Below, one piece after another: positions 10,270 to 19,619 of a DNA stretch of 64,000 bases. The stretch is taken from the NCBI GenBank assembly GCA_017303675.1, contig JAFLBX010000001.1, positions 879,970-943,969 on the forward strand. The letters run 5' to 3'. Below the pieces are notes generated by a model, which was given only the letters and a program-made list of their open reading frames with translations, was not told the origin of the DNA and did no database searches. Each line of letters starts with the position of its first letter. The first letter of the stretch is position 1. The translations under genes were made by a program, and so were the position numbers. Origin of the DNA: Ignavibacteria bacterium (GTDB lineage Bacteria > Bacteroidota > Ignavibacteria > Tepidaquicellales > OLB5).

Positions 10270-10824
10270 ATGACAGAATACGATAAAGCACTGGAAATAA
10301 TACACGAATTTGTGAAGAACGAAAATCTGCGCAGGCATATGTATGCCGTGGCAGAAGCCATGCGGCAATATGCCCGCAAATTCGGGGAAGATGAAGATAA
10401 ATGGTCTGCAGTGGGTTTGCTGCATGATTTTGACTGGGAAATACACCCTACAGCTGAAGAACACCCGGTAAAAGGCAGCGCAATATTAAAAGAGCGGGGT
10501 TACAGCGATGAAATTGTGCGTGCAATACTTTCACATGCTGATTATACAGGATTCGAAAGAATTTCGCTGATGGAAAAGACGCTCTTTGCAGTTGATGAGC
10601 TCTCAGGCTTTATTGTTGCATGCGCGCTTGTGCAGCCCGAAAAAAAGCTGGCTGATGTGAAGACGGATTCTGTTATAAAAAAAATGAAGAAGAAAGAATT
10701 TGCGCGAAACGTAAACCGTGATGATATCACTGGCGGCGCGGCCGCGCTTGGCGTACCGCTTGAGGAGCATATCGAATTCACTAAGAACGCTATTACCGGA
10801 ATTGCTGATAAAATGGGAATGTAA
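10270..10824 (+). CDS. HD-domain protein, putative phosphohydrolase
   Basis: 184 residues from the ATG at 10270. The frame is open further upstream to a TTG-like start at 10198, but those 24 residues come from the intergenic repeat, so the inner ATG is preferred. HMYAVAEAMR near residue 22, LLHDFDWE near 52, and ILSHADYTG near 88 are the His and His-Asp metal ligands of HD hydrolases. Family members cleave phosphate mono- or diesters, often of nucleotides; the substrate here is unknown. The whole protein is close to the HDIG-type 180-190-residue stand-alone proteins seen in many bacteria. Confidence 0.8.
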   Translation: MTEYDKALEIIHEFVKNENLRRHMYAVAEAMRQYARKFGEDEDKWSAVGLLHDFDWEIHPTAEEHPVKGSAILKERGYSDEIVRAILSHADYTGFERISLMEKTLFAVDELSGFIVACALVQPEKKLADVKTDSVIKKMKKKEFARNVNRDDITGGAAALGVPLEEHIEFTKNAITGIADKMGM

Positions 10825-10853
10825 AATGTTTCCGGTTATGAGAAAATAAAGTT

Positions 10854-10902
10854 AAACACACCCCGTCACGCTTAAGCGTGACACCCCTCTCAAGAGGGGA
10901 AT
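10854..10902 (+). repeat. Dispersed hairpin repeat, copy A
   Basis: Pattern AAACACACCCCG, then a variable stem (GTCACGC-TTAA-GCGTGAC), then ACCCCTCTC-AAGAGGGGAAT. The same framed pattern occurs at 27136, 30383, 51784 and, more divergent, at 60324. In this copy the terminal AGAGGGG sits 10 bases before the ATG of the next gene and could act as its ribosome site. Confidence 0.85.
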
Positions 10903-10908
10903 AACTGT

Positions 10909-11388
10909 ATGCCAGAAGAAATCAAAATATCAGAAAATCTCACCAAGGCAGAGCGGTATGAACAGCTGCTGCCGCAAATAAAAGCGCTAATTGCCGAAGA
11001 AACTGATATTATTGCGAATCTTGCCAATATATGCGCAGTGTTAAAGTATAATATGCCGGGTTTCCTTTGGATAGGGTTTTATCTGCTTAAAGGTAATGAG
11101 CTTGTTTTGGGTCCGTACCAGGGACCCGTTGCATGTACGAGGATACAGATGGGTAAGGGAGTCTGCGGAGCAGCCGCTCTGCGGCGTGAAACTGTAATTG
11201 TTCCTGATGTTGATAAATTTCCGGGGCACATTGCCTGCAGCAGCTTATCAAGGAGTGAAATTGTTATTCCCCTGTTAAAAGAAAATGAAGTTTGGGGTGT
11301 ACTTGATGTTGATTCAGACAGCCTGAATTTGTTTGATGATATTGATAAGAAGTATCTTGAAGAGTTATGCGGTTGGGTGAAGTTATGA
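10909..11388 (+). CDS. msrC: Free methionine-(R)-sulfoxide reductase (GAF domain)
   Basis: 159 residues forming one GAF domain. It reduces free methionine-R-sulfoxide using a thiol relay in the cytosol. The three conserved cysteines are present at C76 (VACTRI), C86 (GVCGAA) and C110 (IACSS), with spacings of 10 and 24 that equal the C84/C94/C118 spacing of the E. coli enzyme. WIGFYLL and SRSEIVIPL are also typical family segments. Start ATG 10909 lies just after a dispersed repeat whose AGAGGGG may serve as the ribosome site. Confidence 0.92.
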   Translation: MPEEIKISENLTKAERYEQLLPQIKALIAEETDIIANLANICAVLKYNMPGFLWIGFYLLKGNELVLGPYQGPVACTRIQMGKGVCGAAALRRETVIVPDVDKFPGHIACSSLSRSEIVIPLLKENEVWGVLDVDSDSLNLFDDIDKKYLEELCGWVKL

Positions 11389-11407
11389 TGACCTCACCAA
11401 TAACTTA

Positions 11408-11600
11408 CATAAACCGTTAAAACGGTTTATGGATTTTTTAATTTTTCAATACCACGGATAAATCCGTGGGCTGGAAAAGTTTAATGGTCGTTTTTTTTTG
11501 CATTAAACCGAGTGTTCGTTTACAGTAATTTTCTTTAGCCCATGACTTCAGTCATGGGTAAATATGCGGGTTAGTATTGTTAAACCGTTTCAACGGTTTA
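11408..11600. repeat. Four-palindrome REPIN-like element
   Basis: Four perfect palindromes, each with a 2-base loop: CATAAACCGTT/AACGGTTTATG (11408-11431), CCACGGAT/ATCCGTGG (11452-11469), CCCATGACT/AGTCATGGG (11539-11558) and TAAACCGTT/AACGGTTTA (11581-11600). Centres are 41, 88 and 42 bases apart. The AAACCGTT palindrome is outermost on both sides, so the second pair is arranged as an inverted copy of the first, as in paired REP sequences. This fills the gap between msrC and lptD; no gene is seen here. Confidence 0.8.
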
Positions 11601-11680
11601 CTTGTACGAAATTTGAGTTTTAATAGAGCGGGTAAACCTGCTGACTCAAAATCACCTCTTTTGAATTTAAAAGTTGAAAT

Positions 11681-14209
11681 TTGAAATCCTATTTCAAAAT
11701 ATTTCTATTTCTAATAGCATCACAATTATACTCACAGCAATCAGGTGATTCGCTTCTTTATGTCCCGATAAATGATTCAGTAAAAAACACAATTGATTCA
11801 ACCCGATCAGGGGATATTGACGCTATCATTGAATATTCCGCAAGTGATTCCGCAATATTTGATGTATCAGGTGATAAGCTTATGTTATACGGCGATGCGG
11901 AGCTAAAGCATAAGGAGTATGACCTGAAAGCCGCCAGAATAACACTTTACCGCGAAAGTTCAATAATGGAGGCAAACGGGATTCCGGATACCAGCAAGCC
12001 CGGAAAGTTTATTGGAACCCCGATATTTATGGAAGGCTCTAAAAGATATGATGCAGCTAAGCTGCGTTATAATTTTTCAACCCGCAAGGGAGTGATAGAT
12101 ATGGGCTCAACCGAGCTGGAAGGCGGTTACTACCTTGGCGAGAAAATAAAAAAAGTAGATGAGGATATTTTCTTTATACAAAACGGAAGGTATACAACCT
12201 GTGATAAAGCTGAGCCTGATTATTACTTCGGAAGCCCTAAGCTTAAGATAATACAGGGAGACAGGGTAATTGCAGAGCCGGTTTATCTTTATATTGATGA
12301 TGTGCCAATATTTGCGCTGCCGTTCGGAATTTTTCCCAACCACTCAGGCCGCTCAAGCGGCATTATTCCCCCGGCTTACGGCGAAGACCCGACTTACGGA
12401 AGGTATCTTTCACACCTGGGTTACTTCTGGGCGATAAATGATTATTATGATATTGCGCTGCAGGGTAATTATTATACAAAAGGCAGAATTGACCTCAGCT
12501 CCCGCTTCCGTTATGTGCTGCGCTATAAGCTCTCAGGAAGTGTTGATATTGGCGGCTCCAGAATAAGGCTTGGTGAGGATACTGATAATGATAAGGTTTT
12601 CAGTGATGAATGGAGAATAGGGGTTTATCATAATCAGACCATAGACCCTACAACAACGCTTAACGCAAATGTGAATTTTTTGAGCAGTAAAAACTATTAC
12701 AATACTTCAACAAATAACCTGGATGATCTTTTAAGGCAAAATGCTCTTTCTAATGTTACACTAAGCAAATTCTGGGAAGGTACGCCGAATTCATTAACAC
12801 TGAATTATTCCCGTGACCAGAACCTGACAACCGGGGAAATTCTGCAGACAATTCCGCTAGTTACATTTAACAGAAGCCAGACATTCCCTTTCCGCGGAAA
12901 AAACACTTCACTGCTTGATCTCAAATGGTATGAACAGCTATCCTATTCTTATAACTCTCAGTTCAAATACATAGATGAAAAACGGCTTGTGAACTCAGCA
13001 ATTATAGACGGTAACTTTAACCGCAATACCCGCGGAGGTATCAGGCAGTTTGTAAGTATAAATGCTCCGTTAAAAGTATCGGAGTTCAGCTTCACGCCAT
13101 TTTTTAATTATAATGAAATATGGTATAATAAATCGGTTGAAAAAATTTTCAATCCTGCTGATAGTACTGTTACAACAAATAATGTTGATGGCTTTAAGGC
13201 TTTCAGGTATTTTAACACCGGTGTATCTCTTAATACCAGGCTGATTGGTCTTTTCAATACCCGCTTTTTCGGAATAAGGGGATTCAGGCACACGGTAACA
13301 CCATCAATTACATACAGCTATACGCCGGATTTCAGCGAGCCTCAGTGGAACGCTTATAAATCTTACACCAACCAGTATGGCCAGGAGGTTAAATATTCTA
13401 TTTATGAGCGTGAAGTATTCGGCGGTGCGCCGTTAGGCGAGCAGCAGGCTTTGAATTTTTCTGTAGGCAATGTTTTTGAAATGAAGGTAAAAGATACTGA
13501 CTCAACAGATACCAAGTTCCAGCTGCTGAATCTAACCGCAGGTATCAATTACAATTTTGCTGCTGATAGCCTTCGCTTCAGTGAGCTTGGGATCAGCTAC
13601 AGAACCCAGGTAGGAAGTTTTCTGAATATCGGAGGCAGCGCATCATTTAACCTGTATAAATATGTAGATGGAGTTGGCAGGATTAACCGTTTTTTATGGA
13701 ATGAAGAAAAAAAGCTGGCGCAGCTTACAAGCTTTAATATTTCACTTTCAACAACGCTGGCCGGGGGAGAGATAGTTGATGAAAATGATTCCACTGATGA
13801 AGAACGTGAGCTGAACGAAAGCAGTACTTATGAAAGCGAATATGTTGGAATTTACGGGGATAAGCCTGTTGATTTTTCAATACCATGGTCAGTTACTTTA
13901 GGGTATAACTACAGTATTTTAAAGCCTGTGCCAAGTGTGATAAGCAAATTTTCCAATATTTCAGGCAACCTGAATTTTAATTTGACGAGGAACTGGAAAT
14001 TCACTTTTACAACAGGGTATGATATTTTCCTTCAGCAGTTTTCAACTCCGTATGTAACAATATACCGCGACCTACATTGCTGGGAAATGAGCTTTAACTG
14101 GGTGCCGACCGGTGTTTACCGCGGGTTTAAATTTGAGCTGAGGATAAAAGCTCCGCAGCTTCAGGATATTAAGGTGACCAAACAGACAAATTACAGGGGA
14201 GTGTTTTAA
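11681..14209 (+). CDS. lptD: LPS-assembly outer-membrane protein LptD-like
   Basis: 842 residues with signal peptide MKSYFKIFLFLIASQLYSQ from a TTG start; no in-frame ATG lies closer than residue 67. Residues 50-190 form an OstA/LptA-like beta-jellyroll (DKLMLYGDAELKHKEYDLKAA region). FALPFGIFPNHSGRSSGIIPP near residue 210 matches the conserved hinge before the LptD barrel. The rest is a large beta-barrel with many alternating aromatic strands, ending in GVF. Expected role is insertion of LPS, or an equivalent lipid, into the outer leaflet with LptE. It is about 42 bases upstream of dapF, likely the same transcript. Confidence 0.85.
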   Translation: MKSYFKIFLFLIASQLYSQQSGDSLLYVPINDSVKNTIDSTRSGDIDAIIEYSASDSAIFDVSGDKLMLYGDAELKHKEYDLKAARITLYRESSIMEANGIPDTSKPGKFIGTPIFMEGSKRYDAAKLRYNFSTRKGVIDMGSTELEGGYYLGEKIKKVDEDIFFIQNGRYTTCDKAEPDYYFGSPKLKIIQGDRVIAEPVYLYIDDVPIFALPFGIFPNHSGRSSGIIPPAYGEDPTYGRYLSHLGYFWAINDYYDIALQGNYYTKGRIDLSSRFRYVLRYKLSGSVDIGGSRIRLGEDTDNDKVFSDEWRIGVYHNQTIDPTTTLNANVNFLSSKNYYNTSTNNLDDLLRQNALSNVTLSKFWEGTPNSLTLNYSRDQNLTTGEILQTIPLVTFNRSQTFPFRGKNTSLLDLKWYEQLSYSYNSQFKYIDEKRLVNSAIIDGNFNRNTRGGIRQFVSINAPLKVSEFSFTPFFNYNEIWYNKSVEKIFNPADSTVTTNNVDGFKAFRYFNTGVSLNTRLIGLFNTRFFGIRGFRHTVTPSITYSYTPDFSEPQWNAYKSYTNQYGQEVKYSIYEREVFGGAPLGEQQALNFSVGNVFEMKVKDTDSTDTKFQLLNLTAGINYNFAADSLRFSELGISYRTQVGSFLNIGGSASFNLYKYVDGVGRINRFLWNEEKKLAQLTSFNISLSTTLAGGEIVDENDSTDEERELNESSTYESEYVGIYGDKPVDFSIPWSVTLGYNYSILKPVPSVISKFSNISGNLNFNLTRNWKFTFTTGYDIFLQQFSTPYVTIYRDLHCWEMSFNWVPTGVYRGFKFELRIKAPQLQDIKVTKQTNYRGVF

Positions 14210-14251
14210 ACTGAGTGAAAAAGCAGAAGTGAAAAAGCAAAAATTGTTTAC

Positions 14252-15094
14252 ATGAAATACGAATTATACAGCGGCGCAGGAAATGACTTTGTGATGATAG
14301 ATAACATCACAGAAAAAATTCCGTTTGAAAAACAGCAGGAGCTTACCATTAAGTTTTGCACTGATAATTTCCCGCAGATAGATGGTGTAATTTTTGCCGA
14401 TAAACCAATAAGCGAAGGTGCAGCGGTTAGAATGAACTATTACAACCGTGACGGGAGCTTCGGCGCAATGTGCGGCAACGGCGCAAGATGTATAGCGATG
14501 TTTGCATTTAAAACCGATATTACAGAAAAAAAGAAATTCACGCTTGAAGCAGTTGATGATACCTATATTGCTGAAATTCTGGATGATGAAACCGTCAAAA
14601 TTGATTTTCCTGAACCAAAAGAAATAAGGACTGATATTATAATTACAGATGAAACAGAAAAACCACTTAGTGTAAGCTGCACTAATGTTGGTTCCGATCA
14701 TATCATTGTATTTATTGATGAAGATTTAAATAAGCTGTACTTGAATTGCAGCAATATGGATAAGCTGGATGTTGATAATACAGGCAGAAAGCTCCGCTTT
14801 CATAAAGATTTTGAACCAAATGGCGGGAATGTTAATTTTGCACAGGTATTAAACGACGGCACTATCCGCCTGCGGACCTATGAACGCGGTGTTGAGCGTG
14901 AAACGCTTGCCTGCGGCACCGGGATAATTTCTACCGGCATAATTGCTATGCTGAAAAAAGGATTCACATCTCCTGTGAAGATCAAAGTTCAAAGCGGTGA
15001 AGTGCTGAAGGTAAATGGAATGATTGAAGCCGGCAGGGTTTTAGGTCTAAGCTTAACAGGCAGCGCGCGTAAGTTTGGTGAGGGAAGTTTATGA
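14252..15094 (+). CDS. dapF: Diaminopimelate epimerase
   Basis: 280 residues; converts LL-diaminopimelate to the meso form for lysine and peptidoglycan. GAGNDFV at residues 8-14, the acid/base cysteine motif MCGNGARC (C74), and the partner ACGTG (C221) are all intact. GSDHIIVF and RTYERGVERET are the expected substrate-phosphate-like and C-terminal domain segments. The length is normal (270-285). It follows lptD by 42 bases in the same direction. Confidence 0.95.
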   Translation: MKYELYSGAGNDFVMIDNITEKIPFEKQQELTIKFCTDNFPQIDGVIFADKPISEGAAVRMNYYNRDGSFGAMCGNGARCIAMFAFKTDITEKKKFTLEAVDDTYIAEILDDETVKIDFPEPKEIRTDIIITDETEKPLSVSCTNVGSDHIIVFIDEDLNKLYLNCSNMDKLDVDNTGRKLRFHKDFEPNGGNVNFAQVLNDGTIRLRTYERGVERETLACGTGIISTGIIAMLKKGFTSPVKIKVQSGEVLKVNGMIEAGRVLGLSLTGSARKFGEGSL

Positions 15095-15111
15095 AGTTTT
15101 CTATCCTGTAA

Positions 15112-15132
15112 AGACGTGCCGCTGGCACGTCT
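15112..15132. repeat. Hairpin repeat AGACGTGCC/GGCACGTCT
   Basis: AGACGTGCC-GCT-GGCACGTCT, a 9-bp perfect stem. The same arms form the hairpin at 10009-10047 with a longer loop. It is a dispersed intergenic repeat after dapF. Confidence 0.75.
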
Positions 15133-15240
15133 CAACAATTATTATTAAATTTACTCAAGTGCCTGAAACAGTTTCTTAATTTCAAGAATCAAAAATTTTA
15201 GCATATTTACTCAATTTTTCATTTTTGAATCAATATTTAG

Positions 15241-15260
15241 ATGCCCGCCTTCGCGGGCAT
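15241..15260. repeat. Hairpin ATGCCCGC/GCGGGCAT
   Basis: ATGCCCGC-CTTC-GCGGGCAT, an 8-bp perfect stem ending 12 bases before the next start codon. It has the look of another dispersed intergenic palindrome; a role in translation of the next gene is possible but not shown. Confidence 0.6.
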
Positions 15261-15271
15261 GACAAACTAAA

Positions 15272-15949
15272 ATGATATTTTTTAAAAGAATACTCGCAAG
15301 AATTAACAGGATAATTAATCCGCCAAAAAACATTGAAGAAGAGTTTCATGCCAAATATTATTACAGTAAGGTTTGGGCAGATACCTATTTTATGGGAAAG
15401 AAAGTATTTAAGTGCCCCAATGACCTGTGGATTTACCAGGAAATATTATGGGAGACCAAACCCGATGTAATAATTGAGTGCGGCACGTTCCATGGCGGCA
15501 GCACGCTTTATTACGCCAAGCTTTTTGATATGATGGGAATTGATGGCGAAGTTATAACTATTGATGTCGACGCTATGCCTGATATGCCGCAGCATCCCAG
15601 AATTAAATACCTGATGGGTTCGAGCACTTCGGAAGGAATATTATCGCAGGTAAGCTCACTGATAAAGGATAAAAAACGGGTAATGGTGATACTTGATTCA
15701 GACCACTCCTGCGATCATGTATATAAAGAGCTTGAACTGTACCACGGTTTCGTAACACCGGGGCAGTATCTTGTTGTGGAAGATTCAAACATTAACGGGC
15801 ACCCCGTATACTCCGGTTTCGGGCAGGGTCCGGGACCCATGGAAGCGATGGAAAAATTCCTTCCTGCTCACCCGGAATTTGAAACTGACAGTTCCAGAGA
15901 AAAATTTTTTATGAGCTTTAACCCAAAGGGATATTTAAAGAAGAAATAA
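15272..15949 (+). CDS. CmcI-like SAM-dependent methyltransferase/hydroxylase family protein
   Basis: 225 residues of the cephalosporin-hydroxylase/rhamnosyl O-methyltransferase (CmcI) family. PNDLWIYQEILWETKPDVIIECGTFHGGST (key core IIECGTFHGGS, residues 66-77) is the SAM-binding loop, VITIDVD is the acidic end of strand 2, and ILDSDHSCDHV at about 150 and VVEDSNI near 172 are family metal/SAM motifs. Most characterised members are SAM methyltransferases acting on sugars or small molecules; the substrate here is unknown. It is single, ending at a strong terminator. Confidence 0.82.
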   Translation: MIFFKRILARINRIINPPKNIEEEFHAKYYYSKVWADTYFMGKKVFKCPNDLWIYQEILWETKPDVIIECGTFHGGSTLYYAKLFDMMGIDGEVITIDVDAMPDMPQHPRIKYLMGSSTSEGILSQVSSLIKDKKRVMVILDSDHSCDHVYKELELYHGFVTPGQYLVVEDSNINGHPVYSGFGQGPGPMEAMEKFLPAHPEFETDSSREKFFMSFNPKGYLKKK

Positions 15950-15960
15950 TAAGTATTAAT

Positions 15961-15990
15961 AAAAAACCCCGCTTTAAAGCGGGGTTTTAT
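15961..15990. terminator. Bidirectional terminator
   Basis: AAAAAACCCCGCTTT-AAAGCGGGGTTTTAT: stem CCCCGCTTT/AAAGCGGGG flanked by an A-run and a T-run. It lies between converging genes (stops at 15949 and 16033). Confidence 0.88.
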
Positions 15991-16032
15991 TTATCCTTGG
16001 GGGATTGTTTATGAATATAGCTGCTTAAAAAC

Positions 16033-17187
16033 TTATTTTTCGCTTATTAATTTAAGATGATCCTTTACCATTGAAAAATCTTTTTCATCAACAATATAGT
16101 TCCAGTCTATATATGAGATCATTCCATTTTTATCTATTATAAATAGTGTTCTGTTGTTATAACCAAGCGAATTATAGCTTGAGTATTTATATGATATTTC
16201 CCCGTTGTAATCAGATACCAGCTTTACATTTTTCACATTCATATCATTTTTCCATTTATCCAGTATCTCCAGTCCCGAATTGCTGATCATAAGAATTTCA
16301 ACATCATCAACCGAACCAAGCTGTGAATTTGAAATATTCTGCAGTGTTTGTTTTTCTGCATAAGCATCAAAGGTAGTAAGCTCCATGGCGCAGCTCATAC
16401 TAAATGGAGCCGGATAAAATGCAAGTATTACGTTCTTTTTACCAATGTAATCAGTTAACCTTCCCGTGTTTCCGGATGAAATATCATTTCCTTTTAAAGA
16501 GCTGAATGAATATTCGAAATCAGGGGCTGCATCTCCCGGGTAAAGTGTATTTGTGAATTCTGAAAGCCGGCTGCCCGGATCAGTAATGCTAAACTGTGTG
16601 AACAATTCTTTCTGGACTGCTCTTAATTTTTCCCCTTCTCCTTTATAGTCGTGGTTTGCATAAGTTATCATGTTATTTTTATCAACAATATAAACATACG
16701 AACCTTCTGAACCAGAATCCCATTTGGTTATTCCGAATGAATGTGCCATATCAAGGTTAATATCCGGCGCTATATCAAATTCATAACCATTATTATATAA
16801 AATATCTCTTACTGTTGACTGGTCATTATTGGTAACTATCAGCACTTTCAGGCTGCCCCTGTAAAACTGCCATTGATAGGGTTCCCCGAATGCCATTCCT
16901 TTTGAAAAATATGTATCAAAAGCTGAGATCATTACCTCGGCATAATTATTCTGTGAAGAAATATCCGGCATAAACGCAACCAGAAGGGTTTTATCCTGTT
17001 TATAATCATATAAATTTACGGTGCTTCTTAATCCGGCAGTAACATCATAGCTGTTTTCGAACAGGAATTCCGGGTTCGGTGAAGTTTCACCAACCTGTAA
17101 ACCGTTCCCGCCTGAATATATATTGCCTGAGATGAATAATATCAATAAAGCAGCCAAAAACCTTAATTTTATTTGAAAAATACCCAT
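16033..17187 (-). CDS. Exported peroxiredoxin-like protein, tandem thioredoxin-fold domains
   Basis: 384 residues with a signal peptide (about 1-25). Two AhpC/TSA-like domains are in tandem. The first (about 30-200) has the VGETSPNPEF opening and VAFMPDISSQNN where the active site should be, without cysteine. The second (215-384) has PGDAAPDFEY and AFYPAPFSMSC266, a peroxidatic-cysteine motif with Ser for the usual Thr. C266 is the only cysteine in the protein, so if active it works as a 1-Cys peroxiredoxin needing an outside thiol. Predicted role is peroxide removal or thiol signalling in the periplasm; activity is an inference from the motif. Confidence 0.75.
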   Translation of the reverse strand: MGIFQIKLRFLAALLILFISGNIYSGGNGLQVGETSPNPEFLFENSYDVTAGLRSTVNLYDYKQDKTLLVAFMPDISSQNNYAEVMISAFDTYFSKGMAFGEPYQWQFYRGSLKVLIVTNNDQSTVRDILYNNGYEFDIAPDINLDMAHSFGITKWDSGSEGSYVYIVDKNNMITYANHDYKGEGEKLRAVQKELFTQFSITDPGSRLSEFTNTLYPGDAAPDFEYSFSSLKGNDISSGNTGRLTDYIGKKNVILAFYPAPFSMSCAMELTTFDAYAEKQTLQNISNSQLGSVDDVEILMISNSGLEILDKWKNDMNVKNVKLVSDYNGEISYKYSSYNSLGYNNRTLFIIDKNGMISYIDWNYIVDEKDFSMVKDHLKLISEK

Positions 17188-17271
17188 ATTTTAAAAAATT
17201 AATATTTTATATTAAATTATATAAGAGTTTTACTTTGGCTGAGTTAATTTGTTCCCGCTGCCTGAATGATC

Positions 17272-19587
17272 TTAAAAATATGTGAATACTATATCCAGCA
17301 TATGGTCTCCCTGGTAGCGGTTCAAAAAAGGAAGCATAAAACCGTTGCGGATAATTATCTGCGAAACATCAGAAGATTTTTTCATTAAGGCATTGTAATT
17401 AACATTGGGGAACATTGCTATGATCCGTCCGATAGGATAATATGGTTTTTTGAGAAATTTGTCGCGGTGTTCCCTGATTTTTTTATTCAGCCAAGTTGAA
17501 TCCGTTTTAACAGTATCATTCAGAGTAATAAAATCATACTTATCTATATAAACACTGTCTCCAATATATACCGGAAGCTCTTTGCGGGTTACTTCGTCAA
17601 ATACTGAAAGATGTATTTCATATAAACCGCTTTCAAACGGCGATGATTTGAATTTAACGGAATAATTAAGCGCCGCAAAAGGTTTTATTATTAAAATATT
17701 TTTTATTTCTTCCGTTTCGAAAAATTCTTCTACGTTACGTTCTGAAAAAATATTATTGTACGTATCAAAAGCTGCCGTATCATTATCAACCGGTGTGAGC
17801 TCAAGGTGAGTTTTATACCTGCCGAACTCTTCATTTTCAGAATTAAGACTATCCAGTATAGAAGCGTCTGCTATCTGCCAGTTTAAAGTTATAGTCTGCG
17901 GGTTCATACCGAAGTTAGTATTATCAATACGGAAATCTTTCAGGACAAGTTTTTTATCAAATGATATTTCATCAGGGCCAAGCTGTTTGCTTCCGTTGGT
18001 TACCTGTATATTCCTGCCTGTGGAATCACGCTCGCTGCCGCGTTTGTAGTATATCTTGCTGTTTGAAATATAAAAGAGATGGTAGTCTCCGATCACTTCG
18101 AATTTATAGCTTAGCTTTTTCAGCTTGTCTATCAAGAGGTCGCTCCTTACAATAAAAAGCTTTATTTTTTTCTCTTCTATGAACTTCCTTACTTCAAGTA
18201 TATTTAGCTTCAGCTGCTCTTCTTCACGTTTTTTCTTCGAAAGTTTTTTTGATACAGGCGGATCAACTGCGAAGTATGTAGGTATTGTATCGCTGTTAAA
18301 CCTAGAAGGATCGTTTGAAATAACCTGCAGCGGATAAATATCATAATACCCGGGTACCATTTCAAAATATATTTTATCACCCGGCTCCAGGTAATTTATA
18401 TCAATAAGCTGCTTGGTAAGCTGTGCAACTTCAAAGGTATCTTCCCGGTATGCCTGCTGATAGTAGAAGCTCCATATCATATTGACAGTTATCAGTATAA
18501 CCGAACCTCCTATGAGTATATACTTTCTCAGATCGCAAAGCTGCCAAACGGCAAACGGAAAGAAGAGTATTGCGTTGAGTACAATATATCTTGAGATCAT
18601 ATTTGTTCCCCCGGAACCTACAATACCGGAAAACATTAGCAGAACAAGCTCTATAATATTAAACAGCAGGAAAACCCTTAACAGGGAAAAATTACCAAGG
18701 AAACCGTTATGTTTATTTCTCACGGTCCTAATAATTTTCCATAATCCAAGTACAGTTGTAAGCGGGGCAATATAGAATATGAAAAAGGGATACTGAATGC
18801 TTCTTTGAATAAATCCCGCGCTGCTTAAGCCTGCGTAAATCTTCGTAGTTTCTTTTATAAAGAAAAACGCATCGCCGTAATCGCTGTAATTCTGCCAAAG
18901 CCACCATAAGATACTGAGATACGAAATAAAGGAATACCCGAAATTGATAAACAGCTCTTTGGTTAAGCGGAACTTTCTGTAGGAAAGCAGAAGAACCATT
19001 ATAATAAATGCTATTGTGAAGAACCAACCTTCATAACGCAAAAGGTTGGCAAAATTCAGGCTAACAGCGGCTGCAATAAGGTAAACATGACTTTTGGAGC
19101 GCATTTGTAATCCATTATACCACAATATAAAATAGTAGAAAGCTGCTGTAACAAAAAAGAAGAACGGGAATTCAGGCATTGCCGATGTGCTTAGCCAAAC
19201 CTGGAAAGGGAAAACAGCGAACAGCAGGCATGATATTACTGCAATTTGTTTGGTGAAGATCTTTTCGAAGAGAAGATATAAATATACCAGGGTCAATATA
19301 GAAAAAACAGTACTTGATATAACCGGCGCCAGGGTCAGATCACGGAAGATCCAAATAAATAATCCATTAAGCCAAAAGTGTGTACTTAGCCAAACGCCTG
19401 AATATATACGGGGATTCTGCAGCCAGTCCCATGAAATTACAGTTCTGCTGTAATCATCTGCGGTAAGCCATCTTAAGCCGCTTTGAATAACTATAAGCTG
19501 AAATACCAGTTTAAAAATAATAAGAGATGCTATTACAGATATTTTATTTTGAAAAAGTTTTTGTATATATTCAGAATATCTTTTCAA
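17272..19587 (-). CDS. GT-C membrane glycosyltransferase, ArnT/PMT-like
   Basis: 771 residues. The N-terminal half (about 15-370) has roughly ten hydrophobic segments, and the first outside loop carries WLTADDYSR (Asp pair near residues 43-44), the catalytic acidic signature of GT-C enzymes that use polyprenyl-phosphate sugars (GT39/PMT-2-like). The C-terminal 400 residues are soluble and mainly beta, with no family recognised. The start is TTG (MKRYSEYIQKLFQ); no ATG lies near. Likely function is transfer of a sugar from a lipid carrier to a cell-envelope glycan or protein. The acceptor is unknown, and neighbours do not reveal it. Confidence 0.75.
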   Translation of the reverse strand: MKRYSEYIQKLFQNKISVIASLIIFKLVFQLIVIQSGLRWLTADDYSRTVISWDWLQNPRIYSGVWLSTHFWLNGLFIWIFRDLTLAPVISSTVFSILTLVYLYLLFEKIFTKQIAVISCLLFAVFPFQVWLSTSAMPEFPFFFFVTAAFYYFILWYNGLQMRSKSHVYLIAAAVSLNFANLLRYEGWFFTIAFIIMVLLLSYRKFRLTKELFINFGYSFISYLSILWWLWQNYSDYGDAFFFIKETTKIYAGLSSAGFIQRSIQYPFFIFYIAPLTTVLGLWKIIRTVRNKHNGFLGNFSLLRVFLLFNIIELVLLMFSGIVGSGGTNMISRYIVLNAILFFPFAVWQLCDLRKYILIGGSVILITVNMIWSFYYQQAYREDTFEVAQLTKQLIDINYLEPGDKIYFEMVPGYYDIYPLQVISNDPSRFNSDTIPTYFAVDPPVSKKLSKKKREEEQLKLNILEVRKFIEEKKIKLFIVRSDLLIDKLKKLSYKFEVIGDYHLFYISNSKIYYKRGSERDSTGRNIQVTNGSKQLGPDEISFDKKLVLKDFRIDNTNFGMNPQTITLNWQIADASILDSLNSENEEFGRYKTHLELTPVDNDTAAFDTYNNIFSERNVEEFFETEEIKNILIIKPFAALNYSVKFKSSPFESGLYEIHLSVFDEVTRKELPVYIGDSVYIDKYDFITLNDTVKTDSTWLNKKIREHRDKFLKKPYYPIGRIIAMFPNVNYNALMKKSSDVSQIIIRNGFMLPFLNRYQGDHMLDIVFTYF

Positions 19588-19619
19588 TTATCAGACTTAC
19601 GATTTTTTAAAGATTAATT

